Below are positions 17,194-24,569 of a stretch of DNA of 64,000 nucleotides, in pieces. Below the pieces are notes generated by a model. That model had not been told where the DNA came from. It searched no databases and saw only the letters and a list, made by a program, of their open reading frames with translations. The DNA lies in contig OY761144.1 of NCBI GenBank assembly GCA_963664365.1, positions 496,001-560,000 of the forward strand. The letters are read 5' to 3'. The stretch comes from VXRN01 sp963664365 (GTDB taxonomy: Bacteria; Chloroflexota; Dehalococcoidia; Lucifugimonadales; UBA1123). Both the position numbers and the translations under genes were made by a program. Within the stretch, counting starts at the first letter, position 1, and every line of letters begins with the position of its first letter.

Positions 17194-17290
17194 TTAGCTT
17201 TGGCCAGTGCAGATAGTGCAGAAAGTGTAGGCATTTCAAAAAACTTTTCAGCCGCCGAAAGTAACCGATGCAACTAATTTGATACACTCC
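17194..17290 (-). repeat. Upstream element shared with 55260-55375
   Basis: Contains GGCATTTCAAAAAACTTTTC (17230-17249), identical over 20 nt to the reverse complement of 55308-55327, with weaker similarity on both sides (CTGCACT units here, CTGCCCT units there). Both copies lie 180-300 nt upstream of paralogous small genes and in the same relative orientation. In one frame both read RHFKKLF then RR before a stop, so the element may be the decayed 3' end of a gene. Confidence 0.6.
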
Positions 17291-17420
17291 GACTCAACCC
17301 TCGTGAGGCTGTCGCAAGCATGTCCCGTACTCCGATACGGGGCAGGAATCCAAGTATGGGGAGTAGAGCGCCGCCCACTAATCTGGGACAGGCCCCGCCT
17401 CCAACTTACTCTCCCATTCC

Positions 17421-17447
17421 GATTGACAAGGGTGTATCATGTCAATC
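17421..17447 (+). promoter_or_regulatory. Inverted repeat upstream of the 17474 gene, candidate operator
   Basis: GATTGACA (17421-17428) and TGTCAATC (17440-17447) form a perfect 8-bp palindrome with an 11-nt centre, ending 26 nt before the start codon. The left arm contains TTGACA. An operator overlapping a promoter is the simplest reading; no convincing -10 box was found. Confidence 0.45.
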
Positions 17448-17473
17448 AGGTAGTCATGGAAAAGGAGGACACC

Positions 17474-17722
17474 ATGACCACACTCAGCAGCCAGATATCG
17501 GCGTACAAAGAGATGCGCGCTGTCCTGGAGACCGATCACTTTGGCAAGTGGGTGGTATTCCATAGCGGAGAGCTTGCCGGTACATACGACACGTTCGAGG
17601 ACGCCGCCGAGGACGCGGTTCGTAGATTCGGGCGCGGGCCATATCTCATTAGGCAAGTTGGCGCTCCGCCGATCACGTTGCCCGCATCCGTTCTGTACAG
17701 GCCGGTCAATGCCAACGGCTAG
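17474..17722 (+). CDS. Small conserved protein (DUF5678-like), paralogue of the 54827 gene
   Basis: 82-aa cytosolic protein. The start at 17474 has AAAGGAGG five bases upstream and is preferred to the in-frame ATG at 17456, which lies within that site. Key segments are AYKEMRAVLETDHFGKWVVFHSGEL, DTFEDAAEDAVRRFGRGPYLIRQVGAPP. The minus-strand gene at 54827-55075 is clearly paralogous (same AYxxMRxxLExDHFxxWVV and FGRGPYLIRQ cores). The pattern resembles DUF5678-type proteins, which I recall lying beside aspartyl-protease-like genes. That is exactly the case here: the next gene overlaps by 14 nt. The function is unknown. Confidence 0.72.
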   Translation: MTTLSSQISAYKEMRAVLETDHFGKWVVFHSGELAGTYDTFEDAAEDAVRRFGRGPYLIRQVGAPPITLPASVLYRPVNANG

Positions 17723-18146
17723 AATCGGTTTTCCCAGCAGTGACGCTCTGATACAGATTGGGCCTACAATCTCGGTACGAATCGGTTTGGACATTCAGTA
17801 TCAACCCGGTGGCCCTCCCCCGACTCTACCGGACCTAGAGTTACCCGCTTTGGTAGATACAGGCGCTTCGGAGAGTTGCATCGACTCAGCCCTCGCCCGC
17901 GCTTTGGGCCTGCCGGTCATCGACCGAAGGGAAGTGACGGGAGTGCATGGGACTGAAGAGGTCAATGTCCATCTTGCCCAGATATACTTTCCTGACTTGA
18001 ACAACACGTTGTACGGCGGGTTTGCCGGCGTCCATCTGACCGCTAGTGGACTGGCCCATTCTGCTCTCATTGGCAGGAACTTCCTCTGTCATTACACAAT
18101 GACTTATCAGGGACGGACAGGGACTGTCACCCTCAGTAACGACTAG
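17709..18146 (+). CDS. Retropepsin-like aspartyl protease-fold protein
   Basis: 145-aa single-domain protein with LPALVDTGASESCID (catalytic Asp50-Thr-Gly) and the second family signature SALIGRNFL (118-126). Length is right for one retropepsin unit, which would act as a homodimer. The ATG at 17709 overlaps the stop of the preceding DUF5678-like gene by 14 nt, so the two are translationally coupled. It has no signal peptide. It is one of two aspartyl-protease-fold genes within 2.5 kb. The paralogous small gene at 54827 has no such partner, so the pairing is not obligatory. Confidence 0.75.
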   Translation: MPTARIGFPSSDALIQIGPTISVRIGLDIQYQPGGPPPTLPDLELPALVDTGASESCIDSALARALGLPVIDRREVTGVHGTEEVNVHLAQIYFPDLNNTLYGGFAGVHLTASGLAHSALIGRNFLCHYTMTYQGRTGTVTLSND

Positions 18147-18181
18147 CCCCTTGACATCCCAAGACCGCATGTGCAATACTA

Positions 18182-19156
18182 ATGTTCATGCAGTCGAAAA
18201 CACATACAGCCACCATCAACCCCGTCTTCGCCGGACACGCCGCCCAGCATCTTCAGGATGCCACCGGCGGAATCCAGCGCGTCCTCGACAACCTACTCGA
18301 AATCGCCAAGGGCAAAGACCCCGAAGCCAACACCTACGACCGCATCAGGGCAACCAAGGTCCTATACGACCGAGGCTTCGGCAAAGTCGCCAAGATTCGG
18401 CACTGCGCTCCATCTCCCGAACCGAGCCAATCCCCACAATCAGCGAAATCCCAAAATCAGACGAATCACAGTTCAGACAGACCCGTCGCCAAGCTCGAAG
18501 AGAAACTCGACGACGCGCTCGGCCCGCCACAGGCCCCCATCAGACTCCACGATCCCAGCAAACTACCCCACGACCGCAGCCATGTGCCCGACCTCGTCCA
18601 CGAAGCGCAATACTACGTCCTCGAAATCACCAACTACGGAGCCGAACTCGCCTCCATACTAGCTTACATCCACGAACCCGACCCCGAAGACGCCTCCGTC
18701 AAGCCCTGCCACCGCATCACCGCCGGCCAGATGATACTCGACCGTGTCCTCGGCGCGGTCGCGGACCTCGAACTGCCGCTCGACGACTGGCAAGACCCCT
18801 CACTCGAAGCTAACTGGATGCACAAGCACCCCGCCGAGATCGACCCCTCCATCCCCATCGAAAAGATAATCGAGGTCGACCGCGATGCTCGCGGGCGCGT
18901 CGAGGGCATTAGGAAAGAGCGTGAGGAGTTCGAGGCAGAGTACGGAGACCGTGAAGACTCCGGCCCCTGCGCGGACTGCTACCGCGACACCCTCTGCGAC
19001 TACCACGCCACGGCCGAGGAGCTATCCATGCCCGAAGAGAAGGTCATCGAGTCCGTCCGCGGCATGAGAAACCTCAAGCTCTTCGGCGACCGACTCTACT
19101 TCGACGAGCTTGGCAGCGTCCGCCTCCACCCCCCGGACCACATAGACGACTCCTAG
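18182..19156 (+). CDS. Hypothetical protein with a terminase-small-subunit-like N-terminus
   Basis: 324 residues, not recognised with confidence. The N-terminal ~70 residues (NLLEIAKGKDPEANTYDRIR, ATKVLYDRGFGKVA) resemble the pattern of phage terminase small subunits, where a repeat of this sort sits in a DNA-binding domain. A Ser/Gln/Asn-rich linker (~85-105) is followed by an acidic helical region and a four-Cys cluster (CADCYRDTLCDYH), which could bind metal. Starts at 18182 or 18188 are both possible. No capsid, portal or integrase gene is near, so a phage origin is only a suggestion. Confidence 0.5.
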   Translation: MFMQSKTHTATINPVFAGHAAQHLQDATGGIQRVLDNLLEIAKGKDPEANTYDRIRATKVLYDRGFGKVAKIRHCAPSPEPSQSPQSAKSQNQTNHSSDRPVAKLEEKLDDALGPPQAPIRLHDPSKLPHDRSHVPDLVHEAQYYVLEITNYGAELASILAYIHEPDPEDASVKPCHRITAGQMILDRVLGAVADLELPLDDWQDPSLEANWMHKHPAEIDPSIPIEKIIEVDRDARGRVEGIRKEREEFEAEYGDREDSGPCADCYRDTLCDYHATAEELSMPEEKVIESVRGMRNLKLFGDRLYFDELGSVRLHPPDHIDDS

Positions 19157-19236
19157 CCCCGACCATCATTCAATCCCTCATTCCGCCGCCGGCAAGCGAC
19201 ATCACGTCGGCCAATGCGTTATCATGTCTGACACGC

Positions 19237-20958
19237 ATGGACTCTCCGACTCAGACCGCTCCACCCGCCAAGGTCAAAGACCTGCCCAAGCGCCAGCGCG
19301 GCATCATCCGCGCCTGGTGCATGTACGACTGGGCGAACTCCGCCTATTCGACGTCCGGAGTCACGGCCATATTCCCCGTGTACTTCGTCTTCCTGTTCAA
19401 AGAGGCGCTTGGCGAAAGCGCCATCTTCTTCGGCGTCACGTTTACGAGCAGCTCGATGTGGACCGCCGGAGTCGTCATCTCGACCTCGATCGTCGCGCTG
19501 TCGAGTCCCGTCTTGGGAGTAATAGCCGACCGGATCCCGATCAAGAAGACCCTGCTATGGATATACATAGCCTCCGGGGCGGTATGCACCGTCCTCGTGT
19601 TCTTCTCCGTGTACACCGCTCATCCCTGGGCGTGGATGCTTGGGGCGCTAATCCTAGCAGGCATCGGATTCTCAGGCAGCCAAGTATTCTACAATGCGTT
19701 CCTGCCCCACCTCGCTCCGCGCGAGCTTCTGGACGACGTATCCAGCCGCGGCTACGCCTACGGTTACGCCGGCGGAGGGCTGATGCTTCTCGTACACCTC
19801 GTGGTGATCTTCGCGGTCCAGGACACCGACGTCGCGGACCTCGTGACGCGCCTCGCCATCGTGTCGGTGGGGCTATGGTGGTTCGGCTGGTCCATCTGGA
19901 CGCTGATGGTCGTCCCCGAGCCTCCGATTCCCAACCCCATACGCGGATTGAGCGTGACCCGCGCCGTCTCCCTCGCGTTCAGCGAGTTGGGGAGAACGTT
20001 CAGGGAGATAACCCGCTTTCGGGTTGTCCTCGTGTACCTCGTTTCGTATCTGCTGTTCAACGACGGACTTCAGACCGTAATGGCCATAGCCGGGGCCTTC
20101 GCCGCCGACACCGTGGGCATTCCGCTGGTATTCAACATGCTGACGATTCTGATAGTCCAGGTCGTGGCCATCTTCGGCGCGATGGCCTTCGCATGGCTCG
20201 CGGGCCGCACCTCCACGAAGGCCGCGCTCACGGCGTCGCTGATTGGCTGGATTCTCGTGGTGCTGTTCGGAGTCGCCATCGTGCGCCTCATCCCGGCCGA
20301 GCACGGCGATTTCGAGTACCAACTCAGGTTCCAGCAGACTTCGGGAGACTATCTCGTGGAGAGTGCCCCCGAACTTGGCGAATCGAAGACCGACACGCTA
20401 TGGGAAGAAGACGCCGGTACGGTAAACGAGGGAGATACGCTCTCTCCCAGACAGGCGACGACGCTGCTCGGACTGGTCGAGAAATCGGAGAACTCTCCAT
20501 ACTCGCTGTCCATCGCCGGCGGAACTCTCGACGGCGAAACCGCCATCGGCGCGTTGCATCCGTCAACCATCGGAGACGGCCTGGTAGCTTGGTGGCCCGA
20601 CCTGGTGAGAAAGCTGATATGGAGGCCGCTCGGTCTGGACGCCAACTACCAGTGGCTGCTGCTGGGCGTCGGCGTCGGCATCGTAATCGGAGGCAGCCAG
20701 GCGCTCGCCAGGAGCCTGTTCGCACACATCACGCCATTGACCCGAAGTGGAGAGTTCTTCTCCTTCTTCGGGTTCATGAGTCGGGCGTCCACGGTGTTCG
20801 GCCCGCTGCTGTACGTCGCCGCGACGGCGGTGTTCGATACCCGCGTGGCGATCACGTCGATCCTGATTATCCTAGTAGCGGGGACGATAATGCTCCGGTG
20901 GGTGAACGTCGCCGAAGGCGAGAGACTCGCCGCGCAAGAAGACGCCCGAAACCAGTGA
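19237..20958 (+). CDS. UMF1/Atg22-like MFS transporter with a large extra loop
   Basis: 573-aa polytopic membrane protein. The segment CMYDWANSAYSTSGVTAIFP near residue 30 is the hallmark of the UMF1 (Atg22-like) branch of the major facilitator superfamily; roughly twelve helices can be traced. Bacterial members are usually ~420-460 residues; here ~115 hydrophilic residues (about 355-470, containing DFEYQLRFQQTSGDYLVES) are inserted between two late helices, likely on the outer face. The last part ends normally (GTIMLRWVNVAEGERLA). The substrate is unknown. It stands alone and converges on the GNAT gene with five bases between the stops. Confidence 0.85.
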   Translation: MDSPTQTAPPAKVKDLPKRQRGIIRAWCMYDWANSAYSTSGVTAIFPVYFVFLFKEALGESAIFFGVTFTSSSMWTAGVVISTSIVALSSPVLGVIADRIPIKKTLLWIYIASGAVCTVLVFFSVYTAHPWAWMLGALILAGIGFSGSQVFYNAFLPHLAPRELLDDVSSRGYAYGYAGGGLMLLVHLVVIFAVQDTDVADLVTRLAIVSVGLWWFGWSIWTLMVVPEPPIPNPIRGLSVTRAVSLAFSELGRTFREITRFRVVLVYLVSYLLFNDGLQTVMAIAGAFAADTVGIPLVFNMLTILIVQVVAIFGAMAFAWLAGRTSTKAALTASLIGWILVVLFGVAIVRLIPAEHGDFEYQLRFQQTSGDYLVESAPELGESKTDTLWEEDAGTVNEGDTLSPRQATTLLGLVEKSENSPYSLSIAGGTLDGETAIGALHPSTIGDGLVAWWPDLVRKLIWRPLGLDANYQWLLLGVGVGIVIGGSQALARSLFAHITPLTRSGEFFSFFGFMSRASTVFGPLLYVAATAVFDTRVAITSILIILVAGTIMLRWVNVAEGERLAAQEDARNQ

Positions 20959-20963
20959 ACTAG

Positions 20964-21518
20964 CTACAAAGCCAGCCGCATCACGTGCCTTCTGGTTCCG
21001 GCTCGCCCCACCTCCCGAAAGCCCATAGCCTCGAACGTGCCGACGAACCCCATGAATCGGTAGCTCGGAGAGGTCGGATCGACGGGATAAGCCTCGACAA
21101 CCGTAGCCCCATTCTCCCTCGCGTGATCCACCGCCGCGCCGATCAGCAGTCGCATCATCCCGTTGCCTCTGAGCCTTCGAGGCACGAAGAAGCAGACAAT
21201 CGACCAAACGCATCCACTCACATCCGGCTCATCCTCAGGTCCGCCCAGACTCCGGTAACTGTCGCGCGGCGCAATTGAGCACCAGGCGACAGGCTCATCG
21301 TCGAAATAGCCGAGGATTCCGACCGGCGTACCGGACTCAACGATAGCGTGAATCGCGTCCTTCTTGGCCTGAGAGTCTGAGCGTGACGCGCCCCGCGGCA
21401 TCCTGCGCCACACCATGCACCAGCAGTACTTCGGCCCGCCCCTAGCCTCGAATAGCCGCTCGAAGTCATCCCAACGCGCGCGGTCGACCTCATGGAATTC
21501 AAGGTTCTCCAGAGCCAC
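20964..21518 (-). CDS. GNAT-family N-acetyltransferase
   Basis: 184-aa acetyltransferase of the GNAT fold. The start is taken as GTG at 21518, 32 nt after the acyl-CoA dehydrogenase stop, because homology begins at VALENLEFHEVD; no ATG lies nearby and a longer frame upstream is not conserved. Visible features are YCWCMVWRRMPRG near the N-terminus, the acetyl-CoA strand-loop VWSIVCFFVPRRLRGNGMMR, and a final RHVMRLAL strand. The YCWC start is typical of a bacterial subgroup of unknown substrate. It lies in an apparent operon with the upstream acyl-CoA dehydrogenase. Confidence 0.82.
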   Translation of the reverse strand: MALENLEFHEVDRARWDDFERLFEARGGPKYCWCMVWRRMPRGASRSDSQAKKDAIHAIVESGTPVGILGYFDDEPVAWCSIAPRDSYRSLGGPEDEPDVSGCVWSIVCFFVPRRLRGNGMMRLLIGAAVDHARENGATVVEAYPVDPTSPSYRFMGFVGTFEAMGFREVGRAGTRRHVMRLAL

Positions 21519-21550
21519 TTGTACTAGACCGGAGCCCGGATTTCGCCGCG

Positions 21551-22735
21551 CTATCTCGGCAGTCCGAGGCCGCGCTGGGCGATGATGTTGCGCTGTATCT
21601 CCGACGTGCCTGCGGCGATGGTCGCGGACGTTGACGACAGGTACGACTGCTGGATGTAGCCCTGGAGCGGCGCCCATTTCGACCCCTGCGACAGCATCCC
21701 CGCCATTCCGAGAACCTCCATGCCGGTTCGGGCGACGCGCTGCGTCAATTCGGTGCCGTACATCTTCGACATCGACGCCTCGGCGTTCGGCACCAGACCC
21801 TTGCTCTGCATCCACGCGACCTTGTACGACAGCCAGCGCGATACCTCGGTCTCGACGTGCCGCTGCGCCAGCTTGCGCCGGACATGCGGGTCTTTGCCCA
21901 GCGGCTGACCGTTATGCTCGGTTTCGTTGGCGTATTTAGTCAGCGTCTCCAGCGTGCGGCGCGCCGTGGCGGAGTAACCGACTCCCGACCGCTCGAAGTC
22001 CAGAGCCACAGCCAGCGTGTACCAGCCGCGGTCTTCCTCTCCCACGAGGTTAGCCGCCGGAACCCGAACGTCGTCGAAATAGACCTCGTTGAACTCGTGC
22101 CGCCCTGCCATGTTGACTATCGGGCGGACCGTGACCCCGGGTGTCTTCATGTCGAGCATGAACAAGCTGATGCCCCGGTGCTTGGGCGCGTCCGGGTTGG
22201 TGCGCGCCGCAAGCCAGCCCCAGTCGGCGACGTGCGCGTTGGAGGTCCAAATCTTCTGGCCGTTGATGACGTAGTCGTCGCCGTCCCGTACCGCGGCGGT
22301 CTGAAGCGAGGCCAAGTCGGACCCGGATCCGGGCTCGCTGTACAGCGTACACCAGTAGCGCTCGCCCGCCGCGATGGGCGGCAGATGCTCCTGCTTCTGC
22401 TCCTCAGTCCCGACTATCATGAGCACAGGCCCGACCCATGAGATCGCTCCGGTCCCCAGGTCGGTGCCCGGAACGTTCCAGTACGACATCTCCTCCCGGT
22501 ACACGACCTGCTCCATGATGGAGCGGCCCTGTCCGCCGTACTCCTCAGGCCATGCGAGCGTCAGCCAGCCCTTGTCGGCCAGCTTCTTGGCCATGCCTCT
22601 CGTGAAGGCGTGCCGCTCCTCCGGCGTCTCCCCCGGCTGACCGAGCGGGTCCCAGTCCTCCGGCAACTCCTGATCGAGGAAGTCTCGGAGCTCCTGTCGA
22701 AAGTCCTCTTCCTGCTTGGTGAATGTGATGTTCAA
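21551..22735 (-). CDS. Acyl-CoA dehydrogenase family protein
   Basis: 394-aa flavoprotein of the acyl-CoA dehydrogenase family, oxidising acyl-CoA thioesters to enoyl-CoA with FAD. The N-terminal helical domain has FRQELRDFLDQELPEDW; the middle beta domain has CTLYSEPGSGSDLASLQT and INGQKIWTSNAHVADWG, the FAD/substrate-binding signatures. The C-terminal domain ends with TIAAGTSEIQRNIIAQRGLGLPR, characteristic of the family. Length is normal. It lies 21 nt after the Uma2 gene and 32 nt before the GNAT gene. The chain length preference cannot be read. Confidence 0.93.
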   Translation of the reverse strand: MNITFTKQEEDFRQELRDFLDQELPEDWDPLGQPGETPEERHAFTRGMAKKLADKGWLTLAWPEEYGGQGRSIMEQVVYREEMSYWNVPGTDLGTGAISWVGPVLMIVGTEEQKQEHLPPIAAGERYWCTLYSEPGSGSDLASLQTAAVRDGDDYVINGQKIWTSNAHVADWGWLAARTNPDAPKHRGISLFMLDMKTPGVTVRPIVNMAGRHEFNEVYFDDVRVPAANLVGEEDRGWYTLAVALDFERSGVGYSATARRTLETLTKYANETEHNGQPLGKDPHVRRKLAQRHVETEVSRWLSYKVAWMQSKGLVPNAEASMSKMYGTELTQRVARTGMEVLGMAGMLSQGSKWAPLQGYIQQSYLSSTSATIAAGTSEIQRNIIAQRGLGLPR

Positions 22736-22756
22736 CGTGGGCCTCTCCGTAGTCCG

Positions 22757-23521
22757 TTAGTCACCGGCTCGCAGTTGCTCCTCAAGCAGCCTGATACGCG
22801 CTTCGGCTACGAGCCTGCCCTCCCGCTCTATCCGACGGGCTTCGCGCTCGTGTTCCAACTCCGATTCGGCTACAAGCCGCGCTTCTTCAGAACGTTGATG
22901 GTTGAGCAGCCAGACGCCGTTGAGCGGGTCGTACAGACGAAGTGACAGGTCGGCGAACACGCACAACTCCAGGCCGAGTACCTCGCTGTACCCACGCAGC
23001 GTCCCGTCCGCGTCCCGATCAATTGGGATGGGCTGGTACGTCCCGTCCACAAGACGCTCGGCCTCCAGCGGCGCTTCGAAGTACTCGCCCATAGGGTCGA
23101 ACCGCCAGTACTCGGCTACGCCTATGCCGGCGTATATTTCCCGCTTCTCCTCCCGATCTCTCCTCCAAGTGCTTCTGGACGCCACTTCCAGTACAAAGTC
23201 CGGCGCCCTGCCGCCTTCTCTGGATACCACCCACGAGTCGCGTGGGTGATTCCCTAGCGCCCCGAATACGGCGAACACATCGGGGACGACACTGGTAGAG
23301 GGGTCGTTCAACACGTAGTACACCAGCATGTCGCCCGCGACATAGACGTCGGTGCGGTCTTTGTAGCGGTTCCTCAGCGTGGACACGGTGTCGGTCAGCG
23401 GGATGTATTGGTGGTCCGATTCTGCCAACGGTTCACCGTCCGAGCTAGGGTATTCGATTGTGGGGTCGTCGATGGCGACTGGCGCCTGAGTGGTGGTGTT
23501 ACGCGCACTCTGTACAGCCAT
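22757..23521 (-). CDS. Uma2-family (DUF820) putative endonuclease
   Basis: 254 residues. The central part has the Uma2 pattern: VVPDVFAVFG, APDFVLEVASRSTWRRD, then Lys in REEKREIYAGIGVAEYWRFDP, which together form a PD-(D/E)xK nuclease-like core. A C-terminal ~45-residue charged coiled coil (ESELEHEREARRIEREGRL) ends the protein, as is common in this family. Uma2 genes expand in Cyanobacteria and Chloroflexota; their role is not settled. It is followed by the acyl-CoA dehydrogenase gene at 21 nt. Confidence 0.85.
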   Translation of the reverse strand: MAVQSARNTTTQAPVAIDDPTIEYPSSDGEPLAESDHQYIPLTDTVSTLRNRYKDRTDVYVAGDMLVYYVLNDPSTSVVPDVFAVFGALGNHPRDSWVVSREGGRAPDFVLEVASRSTWRRDREEKREIYAGIGVAEYWRFDPMGEYFEAPLEAERLVDGTYQPIPIDRDADGTLRGYSEVLGLELCVFADLSLRLYDPLNGVWLLNHQRSEEARLVAESELEHEREARRIEREGRLVAEARIRLLEEQLRAGD

Positions 23522-23912
23522 AGTATGCCTCGTGATTCTCGAACGCCTGCATATTGTGCCTTAGGATACCACACCATAGCTAGCAGGCCCTTGTCCGGAG
23601 CCGCTGGGACGCGCCGCTTCTTGCCGGGCGAATGTGATATTCAATCTGCGCCTCCGGCCATACTGCCGCCAGGATGAGCCGTAGTCTAGGAACGAGGCGC
23701 GCGGGTGTCAAGGTCGGAAACAACTTAGCGGTCCTCGATTGCTCCATCCAATTCTGCATAGTGCGTATGGTCTCGCTCAATGCGGCAGGGATGTGGCGTG
23801 CATCGGGAGGTGGTAATGCCTTCATGATGGTATGATAGGGCGGCAACAGATACAGATCTGAGCAGGCAAGACTCGGGAAAGTTTGAACAGCCATGATTTC
23901 TGAGAGAATCGC
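23522..23912. other. 391-nt spacer between Uma2 and the restriction endonuclease gene
   Basis: The only structure seen is a short stretch at ~23618-23660 (minus strand) resembling the 5' end of the acyl-CoA dehydrogenase gene, including TTGAATATCACATTC against TTGAACATCACATTC. No intact gene or controller-protein gene for the restriction system is present. Confidence 0.5.
23618..23660 (-). pseudogene. Possible remnant of an acyl-CoA dehydrogenase 5' end
   Basis: Read on the minus strand, LNITFARQEAA with its leader GGAGGCGCAGATTGAAT aligns to the leader and MNITFTKQEED start of the acyl-CoA dehydrogenase at 22735. About 22 of 27 coding bases match, then similarity stops. The segment is short, so chance cannot be excluded. 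Confidence 0.3.
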
Positions 23913-24566
23913 GTGAATCCCGAACTGACCATTGAGGCGCTCTGCCACGAAGCGGCCGCCTTTGCTGATGCGGAATCCTCACACGACGAACCGGACTTGT
24001 ACGGTGTCACCGACGGCAAGGCCGTAGGCACCTATCTGGAGCAAAAGTTCCAGGGTCTGCTCCATGCCAAATATACTTATGACGAGGGCAGTTCGGCGAG
24101 AGGAATTGACTTTCCCGGTCTCAATGTAGATATGAAAGTCACGAGCATTAGGCAGCCGCAATCGTCCTCCCCATTCAGGTCGGCGCGACAGAAAGTGTTG
24201 GGACTCGGATACTCCCTCCTTATCTTCGTTTACCAGAAAACTGACGACCACGTGAAGCGTACCGGCAACCTGAACATCTTGCACACGATCTTCGTTGACG
24301 AGTCTCGCACAGGTGACTACCAAACTACGCGCGGCATCTTGGAGATACTAGAGCGCGAAGGCAACCTGGACGATCTCGTCGCGTTCATCAACGACCGGAA
24401 TCTCCCAATGGATGATGTCGGAGCAACACTGTTCGCTGAAGAGCTTTTGAACAACCCGCCGAAGTTGGGCTACCTGACTATCTCCAACGCGCTTCAGTGG
24501 CGGCTTCAGTACAGACGAGTCATCGACAGCGCGGGCACGGTCGATGGGATCTTGCGAGTGAGCTAA
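23913..24566 (+). CDS. Type II restriction endonuclease, PD-(D/E)xK type
   Basis: 217-aa protein, GTG start at 23913 behind a GAGAGA site. The central motif GIDFPGLNVDMKVTS gives Asp66, Asp73 and Lys75, the D-xn-D-x-K catalytic set; Glu43 in GTYLEQKF is a likely additional ligand on a preceding helix. It lies three bases before an N6-adenine methylase gene, the standard arrangement of a Type II restriction-modification system. The recognition sequence cannot be read from the protein. No controller gene is seen. Codon use is less GC-skewed than that of the flanking metabolic genes. Confidence 0.82.
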   Translation: MNPELTIEALCHEAAAFADAESSHDEPDLYGVTDGKAVGTYLEQKFQGLLHAKYTYDEGSSARGIDFPGLNVDMKVTSIRQPQSSSPFRSARQKVLGLGYSLLIFVYQKTDDHVKRTGNLNILHTIFVDESRTGDYQTTRGILEILEREGNLDDLVAFINDRNLPMDDVGATLFAEELLNNPPKLGYLTISNALQWRLQYRRVIDSAGTVDGILRVS

Positions 24567-24569
24567 GCC

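Larger units (their letters stand above)
16567..17473. other. 907-nt gene-poor region upstream of the small gene at 17474
   Basis: Contains an R1 hairpin (16673-16707), a promoter-like pair TTGACA (16776-16781) and TAACTT (16799-16804) with no gene behind it, and a degenerate element at 17194-17290 shared with 55260-55375. It also holds an inverted repeat at 17421-17447. Short open frames here have interrupted, Cys/Lys/Arg-rich text and look decayed. A non-coding RNA cannot be excluded. Confidence 0.5.

Noticed and set aside
19224..20963. 579-codon open frame on the same strand overlapping the MFS gene almost completely
   Set aside because: Arg-rich low-complexity translation with no membrane segments; the other frame encodes a well-formed UMF1 carrier.
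23580..23948. 122-codon minus-strand frame between Uma2 and the restriction endonuclease gene
   Set aside because: Overlaps the endonuclease start, has no recognisable domain or ribosome-binding site.
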